Assembly: GCF_040459645.1 (NCBI RefSeq)
Contig: NZ_JARVHQ010000001.1
Location: 1,674,001 to 1,738,000 of the forward strand
From: Bacillus cereus group sp. RP43
GTDB taxonomy: Bacteria; Bacillota; Bacilli; Bacillales; Bacillaceae_G
Direction: 5' to 3'
DNA length: 64,000 bases
Part shown: positions 9,309 through 18,688 of the stretch, one piece after another
Position numbering within the stretch: position 1 is the stretch's first letter
How the letters are laid out: the number at the start of each line of letters is the position of its first letter
The notes under the pieces: model-generated
What the model saw: the letters and a program-made list of their open reading frames with translations, nothing else
Databases searched by the model: none
What the model was told of the DNA's origin: nothing
Translations under genes and position numbers: made by a program

Positions 9309-9370
9309 TTAACTACCCTATATTACATTCAATAAGTTTGATATAAAAACAGAAAAAGAGAGGAATAATA

Positions 9371-10360
9371 ATGAGCAATAAGAAACTTTTTTTGAAATTA
9401 TTCATATGTAGTACTATATTTAGTACATTTGTATTTGCTTTAAATGATAAGCAAGTAGTTGCAGCTAGCTCTATTAATGAACTTGAAAATTGGTCAAGAT
9501 GGCTGCAACCTATACCCGATAACATACCGTTAGCACGAATTTCAATTCCAGGAACACATGATAGTGGAACGTTCAAGTTGCAAAATCCGATAAAGCAAGT
9601 ATGGGGAATGACGCAAGAATATGATTTTCGTTACCAAATGGATCATGGAGCTAGAATTTTTGATATAAGAGGGCGTTTAACAGATGATAATACGATAGTT
9701 CTTCATCATGGGCCATTATATCTTTATGTAACATTACACGAATTTATAAATGAAGCGAAACAATTTTTAAAAGATAACCCAAGTGAAACGATTATTATGT
9801 CTTTAAAAAAAGAGTATGAGGATATGAAAGGAGCGGAAAACTCATTTAGTAGTACGTTTGAAAAAAATTATTTTCTTGATCCTATCTTTTTAAAAACAGA
9901 AGGAAATATAAAACTTGGAGATGCTCGTGGGAAAATTGTATTATTAAAAAGATATAGTGGCAGTAATGAGTCTGGAGGATATAATAATTTTTATTGGCCA
10001 GACAATGAGACGTTTACCACAACTGTAAATCAAAATGTAAATGTAACAGTACAAGATAAATATAAAGTGAGTTATGATGAGAAAGTAAAATCTATTAAAG
10101 ATACGATAAATGAAACGATTAACAATAGTGAAGATTTTAATCATCTATATATTAATTTTACAAGCTTGTCTTCTGGTGGTACAGCATGGAATAGTCCATA
10201 TTATTATGCGTCCTACATAAATCCTGAAATTGCAAACTATATGAAGCAAAAGAATCCTACGAGAGTGGGCTGGATAATTCAAGATTATATGAATGAAAAA
10301 TGGTCACCATTACTTTATCAAGAAGTTATAAGAGCGAATAAGTCACTTATAAAAGAGTAA
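9371..10360 (+). CDS. plcA: Phosphatidylinositol-specific phospholipase C (PI-PLC)
   Basis: Secreted enzyme that cleaves phosphatidylinositol and GPI anchors to diacylglycerol and inositol cyclic phosphate; a classical PlcR-regulon virulence factor. A 31-residue signal peptide precedes the mature start [10 protein letters not shown], the known B. cereus N-terminus. Catalytic His32 and His82 (mature numbering) are present in PGTHDSGT and VLHHGPLY, with Asp33 beside the first and Arg69 in DIRGR. The mature length of 298 residues is exactly the classical enzyme. The start ATG follows GAGAGGAATAATA. It is a single-gene unit with its own PlcR box, promoter and terminator. A few substitutions relative to the textbook sequence (for example SRWLQ near the N-terminus) look neutral. 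Confidence 0.97.
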   Translation: MSNKKLFLKLFICSTIFSTFVFALNDKQVVAASSINELENWSRWLQPIPDNIPLARISIPGTHDSGTFKLQNPIKQVWGMTQEYDFRYQMDHGARIFDIRGRLTDDNTIVLHHGPLYLYVTLHEFINEAKQFLKDNPSETIIMSLKKEYEDMKGAENSFSSTFEKNYFLDPIFLKTEGNIKLGDARGKIVLLKRYSGSNESGGYNNFYWPDNETFTTTVNQNVNVTVQDKYKVSYDEKVKSIKDTINETINNSEDFNHLYINFTSLSSGGTAWNSPYYYASYINPEIANYMKQKNPTRVGWIIQDYMNEKWSPLLYQEVIRANKSLIKE

Positions 10361-10373
10361 AGATGTTGATTGT

Positions 10374-10404
10374 AAGAAGCGATGAAATACGTCGCTTCTT
10401 TTTT
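10374..10404 (+). terminator. Intrinsic terminator of plcA
   Basis: A 9-bp perfect stem AAGAAGCGA / TCGCTTCTT is followed by T residues. Confidence 0.88.
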
Positions 10405-10478
10405 GTTTTCTAAAAATTAACATTAAATATAGTTTTACATATCGTGCGTTCATGATAGAAAAAAATCGAAACTTACGC

Positions 10479-10521
10479 TATAATTACACATATAAAATTT
10501 GTACCTATAAATTTTATATGT
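10479..10521 (+). promoter_or_regulatory. Promoter -10 and operator palindrome of the beta-glucosidase operon
   Basis: A TATAAT at 10479-10484 is followed at once by a 13-bp perfect inverted repeat (10488-10500 and 10509-10521, ACATATAAAATTT and its complement) with an 8-bp spacer. The palindrome would cover the transcription start and early leader, the usual place for a repressor site. The GntR/UTRA protein encoded downstream is the obvious candidate; binding is inferred. Confidence 0.65.
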
Positions 10522-10564
10522 AGTAATAAATTTGATTTATTGTAATGAAATGGAGGTATATACT

Positions 10565-11974
10565 ATGAAGTTTCCACATGATTTTTTATTCGGGGCTGCT
10601 TCAGCTTCTTATCAAGTAGAAGGTGCATGGAATAAAGATGGAAAAGGTGTTACGAATTGGGATGAGTTTTCAAAAATTCCTGGCAAAACATACAATGGGA
10701 CAAATGGTGATGTAGCTGTTGATCATTATCATCGATATAAGGAAGATGTTCGCTTAATGGCTGAGATGGGATTAGAATCGTATCGTTTTTCTATTTCTTG
10801 GGCGAGAATTTTGCCGACTGGAGATGGAGAGGTAAATGAAAAAGGAATAGCATTTTATAACAACTTAATTGATGAATGTTTAAAATACGGGATTGTACCG
10901 TTTGTAACTTTATATCATTGGGATCTACCGTTAACTTTAGAAAAAGACGGTGGATGGACGAATAAAAGAACAGCAGAAGCTTTTGTAAAGTACGCAGAGA
11001 TTTGCTTTAAGGCATTTGGTGATAGAGTTAAACATTGGATTACTTTTAATGAAACAGTGATGTTTTGTGGATTAGGGTACTTAAAAGGTGCGCATCCACC
11101 TGGAATACAAAATGATGTTCCAAAGTATTTTCAAGCGACTCATTATGTATTTTATGCACATGCAAAAACAGTTGCAGTGTACAAGCAGTTGAAACAATAT
11201 GGAGAGATTGGTATCACGCATGTTTTTTTACCTGCTTATAGTGTGGATGATCAAAAAGAAAATATACTAGCAGCAAATCATGCGAATGAATATGAAACGT
11301 ATTGGTACTATGATCCAGTTTTAAAAGGTGAGTATCCATCTTATGTTGTACAACAATTAAAGGAAAAAGGATGGACTCCTAATTGGACGGTTGAAGAATT
11401 AGAAATTATTAAACAAAATGCCGAAAAAAATGATTTTATTGGCTTGAATTATTATCAACCGATACGAGTGGAAAGATACGATATGGATATAAAGAATGAG
11501 GAACATTCTCGAGAAAACTCAACACTTGCTCCAGGTAGTCCTTCTTTTGATGGTTTTTATCGAACAGTTAAAATGGATGATAAAACATATACAAAATGGG
11601 GATGGGAAATATCTCCCGAAGGTTTCTTAGAGGGATTGCACATGTTGAAAGCACGTTACGGTGACATAAAGATGTATGTAACGGAAAATGGACTTGGTGA
11701 TGAAGATCCAATCATTGACGGAGAAATTGTAGATGTTCCAAGAATTAAATTTATTGAAGAGCATTTAAAAGTAATGAAGCGTGCAATTCAAGAGGGAATT
11801 AATTTAAAAGGTTATTATGCATGGTCTGTTATCGATTTATTAAGTTGGCTAAATGGATATAAAAAGCAATATGGCTTTATTTTTGTCGATCATAATGATA
11901 ACTTAAAACGTAAGAAGAAACTTTCGTTTCATTGGTATAAGCATGTGATCGAAACGAGAGGAGAAGAGTTATAA
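10565..11974 (+). CDS. Glycoside hydrolase family 1 beta-glucosidase
   Basis: Cytoplasmic GH1 enzyme (469 aa) that hydrolyses beta-glucosides, or possibly 6-phospho-beta-glucosides. The acid/base Glu is E163 in WITFNE and the nucleophile is E374 in YVTENG; both family signatures are intact, as is the N-terminal FLFGAASASYQVEG. The chosen start at 10565 has TGGAGG ten bases upstream; an in-frame ATG at 10532 has none. No PTS gene is adjacent, so substrate and phosphorylation state are open. The pairing with a following GntR/UTRA regulator resembles ydhP-ydhQ of B. subtilis. Confidence 0.92.
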   Translation: MKFPHDFLFGAASASYQVEGAWNKDGKGVTNWDEFSKIPGKTYNGTNGDVAVDHYHRYKEDVRLMAEMGLESYRFSISWARILPTGDGEVNEKGIAFYNNLIDECLKYGIVPFVTLYHWDLPLTLEKDGGWTNKRTAEAFVKYAEICFKAFGDRVKHWITFNETVMFCGLGYLKGAHPPGIQNDVPKYFQATHYVFYAHAKTVAVYKQLKQYGEIGITHVFLPAYSVDDQKENILAANHANEYETYWYYDPVLKGEYPSYVVQQLKEKGWTPNWTVEELEIIKQNAEKNDFIGLNYYQPIRVERYDMDIKNEEHSRENSTLAPGSPSFDGFYRTVKMDDKTYTKWGWEISPEGFLEGLHMLKARYGDIKMYVTENGLGDEDPIIDGEIVDVPRIKFIEEHLKVMKRAIQEGINLKGYYAWSVIDLLSWLNGYKKQYGFIFVDHNDNLKRKKKLSFHWYKHVIETRGEEL

Positions 11975-12004
11975 CAGATAAAAGAGTATTTTAGGAGAAA
12001 GTGT

Positions 12005-12712
12005 ATGAGTGCAAAGTATAAACAAATTGCAGATGTGTTAGAGCAAGACATTCGAGATGGGCTTTTTAATGAAACGAAAAAACTACCTACAGAAGAAGCG
12101 TTGATGAATCGATTTGAAGTAAGCCGTAATACGATACGTAAAGTAATTAGTCAGCTTGTGAATAGAGGCTATATTTTTCAAGTGCAAGGTAGTGGCATGT
12201 TTTTACGCGAAACTTCTGTAACAGATTACATTAATCTAGGCAGTTTGCGTGGATTAACGAAAAACCTCGTTTCACAAAATATTGAAACGAAAGTGTTAGA
12301 GCTTGAAGTAATTGATGCGGACGAAGAGATAGCAAAGCGGATGCAATGTGAAGTTGGAACTAGGTTATATTTTTTGAAGCGCTTAAGAATTGTAGACGGG
12401 AAACCATTCTCTATTGAAGTAAGTTATTTCAAAAAGGATATCATTCCTTATTTGAATGAAGAAATAGCATTAAGCTCTGTATACAGTTATTTCATTGAAG
12501 ATTTACGATTAAATATTGGCTTTGCCGATAAAGTTATTAGTTGTGAAAAAGTAAATAAAGAAAATGCACAGCTTTTAGAAATAAATGAAGGTGATCCGGC
12601 ACTTCTTATTGAAAATACAGTTCATCTTGTAAATGGAACTATTTTTGAGTTATCTCAATCGATGTTTCATTATGAAAAGACCAAACTTTTAAATCGGATT
12701 AATTTTAAGTGA
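12005..12712 (+). CDS. GntR-family regulator with UTRA domain
   Basis: The N-terminal winged helix (residues 1-70, with LPTEEALMNRFEVSRNTIRK) is of the GntR HutC/TreR type, and residues 85-235 form a UTRA ligand-binding domain. It follows the beta-glucosidase gene by 30 bp in the same operon and probably senses a phosphorylated sugar to derepress it. The palindrome at 10488-10521 is the likely operator. A normal ribosome binding site (AGGAGA) precedes the ATG. Regulation of the neighbouring gene is inference from organisation. Confidence 0.88.
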   Translation: MSAKYKQIADVLEQDIRDGLFNETKKLPTEEALMNRFEVSRNTIRKVISQLVNRGYIFQVQGSGMFLRETSVTDYINLGSLRGLTKNLVSQNIETKVLELEVIDADEEIAKRMQCEVGTRLYFLKRLRIVDGKPFSIEVSYFKKDIIPYLNEEIALSSVYSYFIEDLRLNIGFADKVISCEKVNKENAQLLEINEGDPALLIENTVHLVNGTIFELSQSMFHYEKTKLLNRINFK

Positions 12713-12735
12713 AAATGAATATAATTAGCCTTGTA

Positions 12736-12771
12736 AAAAAGTAACTGATTCTAGGAAATCAGTTACTTTTT
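12736..12771 (+). terminator. Intrinsic terminator after the GntR gene
   Basis: A 15-bp perfect stem containing AGTAACTGATT with a 6-base loop; the 3' arm ends in T5. Confidence 0.88.
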
Positions 12772-12937
12772 ATTTTGAAGTGGATGAGTAAAAAAACCTA
12801 AAAGTGGTTGGTCCGTTTTTCGCAAACTTCTATTATGATAAGAGAAGAAAGGTAGTATTTTATTGATACCTTAAGAAGGACATTTTATATGTATCTTCTT
12901 TGTTTAAATAGACTGGCCTTAGAGAGGTGAAAAGACA

Positions 12938-13132
12938 ATGAGTTTTGCGATTTCACTAGTTGTTATTATTGTAGTTGTATCACTGTTTGGGACCGTGCTA
13001 GTTGCACGAAATGTGGAGGAGAATTACGGTAAGTCTACAAAGAGGAATGTAAAAAACTTATCTGCTATTTATATCATTCTTCTTTTAGTGCTTCTCGTAG
13101 GAGTTACTTGGTATGCGGTCGTTATTTTATAG
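12938..13132 (+). CDS. Small two-helix membrane protein
   Basis: A 64-residue protein with a hydrophobic N-terminal helix (about 5-23), a charged loop (VEENYGKSTKRNVKN) and a second helix (about 42-63). GAGAGGTG precedes the ATG at a good distance, so translation is likely. It ends just upstream of bshB2 and is probably cotranscribed with it. I do not recognise a family; a link to bacillithiol is not implied by sequence. Confidence 0.6.
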   Translation: MSFAISLVVIIVVVSLFGTVLVARNVEENYGKSTKRNVKNLSAIYIILLLVLLVGVTWYAVVIL

Positions 13133-13164
13133 AGTGTGTATATGATAAAGGAGTTAATATATTG

Positions 13165-13845
13165 ATGAAAAAGGAGCGCCACGTTTTAGTTGTTTTCCCG
13201 CATCCAGATGATGAGTCGTATTGCGTGGCTGGCACAATTTTGGCTTATACTGAGCAGAAAGTCCCTCTTACTTATGTTTGCTTAACACTTGGTGAAATGG
13301 GGAGAGCAATGGGAAATCCACCTTTTGCAACACGTGAGTCTTTATATGCTATTAGAGAGAAAGAATTAAAGCGAGCTACAAATATTTTAGGGATTGAAGA
13401 TTTACGTATGATGGGATATCGTGATAAAACTCTTGAATTTGAAGAGCCTGGAAAATTAAGAAGTCTGATTCAAAACTGTATTGAAGAATTGAATCCTTCT
13501 ATAGTTATTTCTTTCTATCCTGGGTATGCAGTTCATCCAGATCACGATGCAACAGGGGAAGCGGTAGGAGAGGCATTAGCTAATATTTCGGAAAGTACAC
13601 GACCGGCCTTTTATGCTGTAGCTTTTTCGAAAAATCATGAAGCTGAAATTGGGCCTCCGGATTTTAAAAATGAAGTGAAAGAATATGTTCCAAGAAAATT
13701 AGAAGCATTAAGAGCACATGCATCACAATTTACAACTAAAGTGGATGAGCTGGAAAGAGAGTATGAAGAAGGTGTTCCGGAAACAGTTGAGTGGTTAGAA
13801 AGAGAGCCGTTTTGGATATATTCATTCAAAGATAAAAATATGTGA
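13165..13845 (+). CDS. bshB2: Bacillithiol biosynthesis deacetylase BshB2
   Basis: Zinc-dependent LmbE/PIG-L deacetylase that removes the acetyl group from GlcNAc-malate, the second step of bacillithiol synthesis. The metal-binding motif PHPDDE is at residues 11-16 and the second motif HPDHDA near residue 127; the length of 226 aa fits. AAAGGAG lies upstream of an adjacent TTG (13162) and ATG (13165), either of which could be used; upstream in-frame codons lack a ribosome site and overlap the previous gene. B. cereus-group genomes also have BshB1, and BshB2 may be the more active paralogue in some species. Confidence 0.88.
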   Translation: MKKERHVLVVFPHPDDESYCVAGTILAYTEQKVPLTYVCLTLGEMGRAMGNPPFATRESLYAIREKELKRATNILGIEDLRMMGYRDKTLEFEEPGKLRSLIQNCIEELNPSIVISFYPGYAVHPDHDATGEAVGEALANISESTRPAFYAVAFSKNHEAEIGPPDFKNEVKEYVPRKLEALRAHASQFTTKVDELEREYEEGVPETVEWLEREPFWIYSFKDKNM

Positions 13846-13934
13846 TGCTACATCTGAAGGTGATTAATACCATTTTCACAGTGAATACTATTGTTAATGA
13901 ATTCAGGACACCAGTTTGGAGAGGAGGGAACTAA

Positions 13935-15368
13935 ATGGAATGGCAACCGAATCGTGAAGATAAGATACCAGTGTATAAACAAATTGCTGATTACATTGAA
14001 AGAGGCATTTCTACCGGTGAATTCCCTTCTGATAGAAAATTACCTTCTGAGCGTATGTTAGCACAGAAGTTACAAGTGAACCGGAGTACAGTAGTAGCTG
14101 CTTATGAGGAATTAAAATCACTTGGGGTAGTAGACCGGCAAAAAGGAAGCGGCACCCGTGTGAATACAGACATATGGGGTGTGTCACATAAACGAATACC
14201 GAACTGGGGTAGGTACGTTGAGGATGGATCGTTCTTGCCTAATGTACCACTTGTTCAACAAATTCGAACGGAAACACAAAAAGATGATTTAATCAATTTA
14301 GCGAGTGGTGAATTGTCACCAGAATTAATTCCGAGTGATAGATTTCGAACAATTTTGTCGGAGAAAACATTTATGGAAAATCTCGGTTATGACCACCCAC
14401 TTGGAAATGAAATGTTGCGAAAAACAATTGCAGCACATGTCGAGCAATATAAACAAATAGAAGCAGATTCAAGCTCTATTCTTATTACATCTGGAGCTCA
14501 GCAGGCACTTAATCTTATCGTTCAATGTTTGTTAAAGCCTGGCGATGCGATTGCAATCGAGGATCCTTCATATTGTTATTCACTTCCGATGTTTAAATCA
14601 GCGGGCTTAAAAATATTCCGTTTACCAGTTGATCAGCATGGTATGAATCCAGATGACTTAATCGATTTGCACAAAAAGCATCGCATTCGTATGGTGTTTT
14701 TAAATCCGGATTATCAAAATCCAACTGGAACGGTACTTTCATTGGCAAGACGTAAAAAGGTTTTAGAACTATCTTCTGAATTTGGTATACCGATTGTAGA
14801 AGATGATCCGTATAGTTTGACTTCTTTTAATGGAGAAGTGAATCCAACATTGAAATCGATGGATCAAAATGGGAATGTTCTTTATGTAAGCTCATTATCA
14901 AAAATTGTTGCATCAGGATTACGTATTGGTTGGGTAATTGGTCCGACGCGTGTAATTGAGCGATTGGCAGATGCGAAGCAGCAAGTTGATTTCGGTCATA
15001 GTGTATTTACACAGTGGGTAGCGAACCAATTTTTAGAATCTGAGGATTTTCATACGCATATTACGATGCTTCGTGGACAACTGAAACAAAGAAGAGATGA
15101 GTTAATTAGAAAGCTTGAAGAAATATTAGGGGACCAGGTTGAATTTTTTGTTCCTGAGGGTGGAATACATTTATGGTGCAAAGTGCAAGGAACGTTTGAT
15201 GAATATCATTTACTAGGTGAATCTATACGAAATGGTGTAGCATTTGTACCCGGAAGCGTCCTAGGCTCGAAAAGTGAATATATACGATTTACTTTTGGCA
15301 GAGCGAATGTAGAACAAATTCAGCTTGGAATTACAAGATTTGCAGAGACATTAAATGAGATTCAATAA
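13935..15368 (+). CDS. MocR-type regulator (GntR HTH fused to aminotransferase)
   Basis: Residues 1-75 form a GntR winged helix (LPSERMLAQKLQVNRSTVVAAY). Residues 110-475 form a fold-type I PLP aminotransferase domain with the family motifs NPDYQNPTG and SSLSKIVASGLRIGW, where the Lys is the likely PLP-binding residue. Proteins of this class sense PLP or amino-compounds and activate neighbouring genes. GGAGGAGGGAA precedes the ATG. The next two genes encode a CidA/LrgB pair 40 bp downstream, making them possible targets, although MocR regulators more often act on metabolic genes. Confidence 0.88.
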   Translation: MEWQPNREDKIPVYKQIADYIERGISTGEFPSDRKLPSERMLAQKLQVNRSTVVAAYEELKSLGVVDRQKGSGTRVNTDIWGVSHKRIPNWGRYVEDGSFLPNVPLVQQIRTETQKDDLINLASGELSPELIPSDRFRTILSEKTFMENLGYDHPLGNEMLRKTIAAHVEQYKQIEADSSSILITSGAQQALNLIVQCLLKPGDAIAIEDPSYCYSLPMFKSAGLKIFRLPVDQHGMNPDDLIDLHKKHRIRMVFLNPDYQNPTGTVLSLARRKKVLELSSEFGIPIVEDDPYSLTSFNGEVNPTLKSMDQNGNVLYVSSLSKIVASGLRIGWVIGPTRVIERLADAKQQVDFGHSVFTQWVANQFLESEDFHTHITMLRGQLKQRRDELIRKLEEILGDQVEFFVPEGGIHLWCKVQGTFDEYHLLGESIRNGVAFVPGSVLGSKSEYIRFTFGRANVEQIQLGITRFAETLNEIQ

Positions 15369-15407
15369 TAAATTGTGGGAATTTGGTATTGAAATGGGGA
15401 GTAGCAA

Positions 15408-15764
15408 TTGAAGTTTTTGACGCTTTTACTTCAAGTAGGAGTGCTATATATGTTTAGTTTGGTGGGTGTATGGATTCAGGAAGTATTTCATCTATCTATG
15501 CCAGGAAGTTTAATAGGAATGTTAATTCTTTTTCTGCTTCTTTCCACTCGCATTTTGCCATTAAAATGGTTTGAGATAGGTGCAGAAAAGCTAATAATAT
15601 TTTTACCTTTATTTTTAATTCCTTCAACGACTGGGCTAATGGAATACGGCTCATTTCTTTTAAGTAAGGGTAGTATTATGTTCTTTCTAGTTGTTGTAAG
15701 TACTTTAGTAACGTTGATTATTTCAGGTTACGTAAGTCAATTATTAATAACATCAAAAAAATAA
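15408..15764 (+). CDS. CidA/LrgA holin-like membrane protein
   Basis: A 118-residue protein with four hydrophobic segments and the LrgA/CidA family pattern (LSMPGSLIGMLILFLLL near residues 30-46). The family is linked to murein hydrolase release, programmed cell death and, in some bacteria, pyruvate transport together with the LrgB partner. The start is TTG at 15408 with GGGGAG upstream. It is followed at once by the LrgB-type gene, the standard pair. Confidence 0.87.
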   Translation: MKFLTLLLQVGVLYMFSLVGVWIQEVFHLSMPGSLIGMLILFLLLSTRILPLKWFEIGAEKLIIFLPLFLIPSTTGLMEYGSFLLSKGSIMFFLVVVSTLVTLIISGYVSQLLITSKK

Positions 15765-15787
15765 AATTGACAAGGTGCGCTATTCAA

Positions 15788-16459
15788 ATGTTCTTAATTT
15801 TTATTACTGTAGTGATTTATATATTGGCGACAAATCTATATAAAAAATTTACGTTTCCATTTACTTTACCGGTGTTAACAGTTACGGCAATTATGATTTG
15901 TATATTCCTTACTTTTGGGATTTCTCATCATGAGTATAAGGAAAATGGGGGAGATCTTCTTTCCAGTTTCTTGAGCCCAGCAATTGTAGCTTTAGCTATA
16001 CCGCTATTTAAGGAACGAAAAATACTTATGAAAAACTTCTTATCGATACTTGTTGGGGTAGTAATCGGTATAGTAGCTTTAATAAGTTTGAATGTAGTGA
16101 TTGGGGAAATGTTGAATATAGATAAGGAACTTATATTAACAACTATCCCGCAATTAGCGACGATGCCTATTGCAATTTCATTAGCCGAACAAATTGGAGG
16201 TATTCCATCTATGACTGCTAGTTTTGTAGTTGTTGCGGGAATAACAGGTGCTATCATGGGACCGACAGTACTTAAGTTTTTCCGAATAACAAGTACAATT
16301 GGAAAAGGAGTTGGGATGGGCTGCGCATCACATATTATTGGTGTGAGTCGTCTAGTGAAAGAAGGAGAGAAAGAGGCAACTATCGGTTCGGTAACGATGA
16401 TTGTAACAGGGATACTTATTAGTATATTCGTACCTTATGGAATGAAAATTTTATTATGA
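15788..16459 (+). CDS. LrgB/CidB-family membrane protein
   Basis: A 223-residue polytopic protein with the LrgB signature (TFGISHHEY near residue 45 and repeated Gly-rich helices such as MGCASHIIGVSRLVKEGEKE). It partners the CidA-like protein. The start at 15788 is preferred because AAGGTG lies 10 bp upstream; the earlier in-frame TTG at 15767 has no ribosome site and would give a polar N-terminal extension. No LysR regulator of the CidR type is next to the pair; a MocR gene precedes it instead. Confidence 0.87.
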   Translation: MFLIFITVVIYILATNLYKKFTFPFTLPVLTVTAIMICIFLTFGISHHEYKENGGDLLSSFLSPAIVALAIPLFKERKILMKNFLSILVGVVIGIVALISLNVVIGEMLNIDKELILTTIPQLATMPIAISLAEQIGGIPSMTASFVVVAGITGAIMGPTVLKFFRITSTIGKGVGMGCASHIIGVSRLVKEGEKEATIGSVTMIVTGILISIFVPYGMKILL

Positions 16460-16524
16460 AGATTAATGAATCGTAATAAGGAGTATAACACTACTCATTT
16501 TAGAGCGTAATGGAGATGATTAAA

Positions 16525-16947
16525 ATGACAACATGGTTTATAGTTACATTATTTATTTTTGGTGCTCTTAAAGTACTAGTTTCTAGTATGCCGACTTCTG
16601 TTGTAGAATCAATTATTAGTAGATTTGAATTACATCAAAAACTTGATGAGGAAAATACGACTGTAACAGTTGATGGAACAAGTATAGAAGGAGAAATGAA
16701 ACTTCAAATTATTCAAGAATTCAACGAAGCTTTATTTTTAGATAAACATTATTTTCCCCCGCAAGGGAATGGAACACCATTAGTTATTGAGACGAAGATA
16801 GGAAAGAAAACGATTAAATTTTCTTTATATAGCTACGAGGAACACGTTGATGTAATAAAGCAATATAAGAAGAAAGTAGTTGCATATCGTTTGCGATCAA
16901 AAAGTCTTCAAAGTCGTTCAGTAGTAAGAATTGAAGATTATGCTTAA
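16525..16947 (+). CDS. YfmQ-like protein
   Basis: A 140-residue protein with one N-terminal membrane helix (about 2-20) and a cytoplasmic or extracellular domain. The arrangement and sequence (TTWFIVTLFIFGALKVL at the N-terminus) resemble the uncharacterised Bacillus YfmQ family. GGAG nine bases upstream selects ATG 16525 over 16510. No function is known. It is a single gene ending in a short hairpin shared with the convergent gene. Confidence 0.65.
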   Translation: MTTWFIVTLFIFGALKVLVSSMPTSVVESIISRFELHQKLDEENTTVTVDGTSIEGEMKLQIIQEFNEALFLDKHYFPPQGNGTPLVIETKIGKKTIKFSLYSYEEHVDVIKQYKKKVVAYRLRSKSLQSRSVVRIEDYA

Positions 16948-16950
16948 GGA

Positions 16951-16977
16951 GAGAGGCCGTTATACAAACGGTCTCTT
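16951..16977. terminator. Bidirectional hairpin between convergent genes
   Basis: A 9-bp stem AGAGGCCGT / ACGGTCTCT (one G-U pair) with a 7-base loop lies exactly between the stop codons of two convergent genes. A short T-rich run follows on the plus strand. Confidence 0.65.
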
Positions 16978-17378
16978 TATTTTGGTAGCCGACGATATAC
17001 TTTCCAAATAAAAGCAAGAAAAATCATATACCCAAACAAAGAATAAGTATGATGCCAATGCTCATTATGTACAAATAAACCTAATCTCTCAGCAACTTGC
17101 TCAAAAATGCTAGCGCAAACGCCTATTGAAATAATAAATAGAGTTCTAGAAACTGTAGATAATGTTTTTGAAATTTGTATAAAAGAGGCTGTTAAAATCG
17201 GTAGTACGAGTAATGTGAAAGCTATATTAACTGAAAATGTGGATGAGAAGGGCCTAACTGGAAAAGAATATATTTGTTTATTAACAAAGAAAGCATCTAA
17301 AAAAGTTCCAATAATAGCAGAGAGAAAAACTGTAATTATTAAAGCTAGAAAGTCATTCTTCCTCTCGGAGGAGGACAT
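16977..17378 (-). CDS. CBO0543-like integral membrane protein
   Basis: About 134 residues with four hydrophobic segments. The C-terminal NEHWHHTYSLFGYMIFL resembles the conserved C-terminal pattern of the CBO0543 family found in spore-forming Firmicutes. The start is uncertain. The ATG at 17378 gives a 26-bp overlap with the preceding DUF2515 gene, but its ribosome site is weak; upstream in-frame start codons would extend it further into that gene. The overlap implies translational coupling. Function unknown. Confidence 0.6.
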   Translation of the reverse strand: MSSSERKNDFLALIITVFLSAIIGTFLDAFFVNKQIYSFPVRPFSSTFSVNIAFTLLVLPILTASFIQISKTLSTVSRTLFIISIGVCASIFEQVAERLGLFVHNEHWHHTYSLFGYMIFLAFIWKVYRRLPK

Positions 17379-18531
17379 TTTTCTTTGCGAGAATTGCAAG
17401 TTCAATTTTTTCGAGTGTTTTGCAGTAGTCTTCTGAAATTTGTCCACTTATACTTTCCTCCTTATCAACTAAGTAATTTACAACTTGCCAATCAGTAAAC
17501 CAATCTTTACTTTCATCTTCTTCATGTTGCATATCGCGCCATGCATAGATGAGTGCAGGGCTGTATATACGATATGCACCACTACGCAACTGGCATTTCT
17601 TTATTCGGCGTTTATAAAACTCACGGGAAAAAGATTCATTTACACTTGAAAATAAATGAGGCCAGTAATCTTTCCTTGAGCCTGTGTGTGGATGATGCTC
17701 GGCCCAACGTATTATTTGAGATAAAATATGTGTATCCCGAAATAATAGTGAATACAACCTTTTTCCAATTAAGATTCGTTCATGCAAGGATGTAAAATGT
17801 TTCATTGTATCACCAAATAGTAATACTTTTTGTTTCTTATCATTTTCGTAGAATGGGAAAAGGATGTGATTAAACTGAAAAAAATCAAAGAGTTTAAATC
17901 CAATACTATTTAGTACAGTCTTTTTGAAGTGTACATTTTGAACAACTCTTTTTTCTAAGTAGTTTTGTTCATTAATAATAGTTGCAATCGCTAATGTTTT
18001 TTTGTTACCTGTTTTCCAAAAATCGTTCCACATCGTTTCCATAAATGTAGAAACATTTAGGTGAGGGAGAAGGTGAAATAGCCTTTGCGATCTTTTTACA
18101 CTTTGTTCATATAGCAAAAATTGAGGATATACATCTTGGAAAATAAGCCAATTTCCCCTTTCTAAAAAAGAAAAAAATGTAATTTGATCTTTCTCTGATA
18201 AAATTCTCGTATATAAATCTCCCTTTAAATCGGTCATATTCCAACCACCGTTACGTGATACCATATGCCCAAGTAGTGCCCAATGTATTTCTGGATATTG
18301 AATGTAAAATTGGTAGTATGCACGTGTTCTTGTTACATTATTTTTATTTAGTTGTTTTGTTTGTGCTTTTATGTTGTCGATGATGAGTTGCTCTTCTTTC
18401 GTTAATTTATACATGGTTCCAGAATGAATGAGTTTGCATTTTAGTTTTAACTCATTTTTCACATCAAATAGGGAGAGAGGAAGTGCTTTGGAAGCTTCGT
18501 TATATGTATTATTTGAGTTGCTTTGGTACAT
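17353..18531 (-). CDS. DUF2515 family protein (YppC-like)
   Basis: A 392-residue soluble protein with two family hallmarks, RNGGWNMTDLKG near residue 93 and FYKRRIKKCQLRSGAYRIYSPALIYAW near residues 305-330. It resembles B. subtilis YppC, whose role is unknown; the family is confined to Bacillales. GGGAGGTAATGGA precedes the ATG. It overlaps the downstream membrane protein gene on the same strand. No catalytic motif is recognisable. Confidence 0.8.
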   Translation of the reverse strand: MYQSNSNNTYNEASKALPLSLFDVKNELKLKCKLIHSGTMYKLTKEEQLIIDNIKAQTKQLNKNNVTRTRAYYQFYIQYPEIHWALLGHMVSRNGGWNMTDLKGDLYTRILSEKDQITFFSFLERGNWLIFQDVYPQFLLYEQSVKRSQRLFHLLPHLNVSTFMETMWNDFWKTGNKKTLAIATIINEQNYLEKRVVQNVHFKKTVLNSIGFKLFDFFQFNHILFPFYENDKKQKVLLFGDTMKHFTSLHERILIGKRLYSLLFRDTHILSQIIRWAEHHPHTGSRKDYWPHLFSSVNESFSREFYKRRIKKCQLRSGAYRIYSPALIYAWRDMQHEEDESKDWFTDWQVVNYLVDKEESISGQISEDYCKTLEKIELAILAKKNVLLREEE

Positions 18532-18688
18532 TCCATTACCTCCCTTTTCATGAATTTAAACATGATATTGGTTATGAATCATTCTATTTATTTTATTACG
18601 AGTATATGAAATAAATGAGCGGTGTTTTTTACAAGTAATATAGTTATCGTGCAAACAGTATGAAAAAATCTTACCGTTAAGAGGTGAA

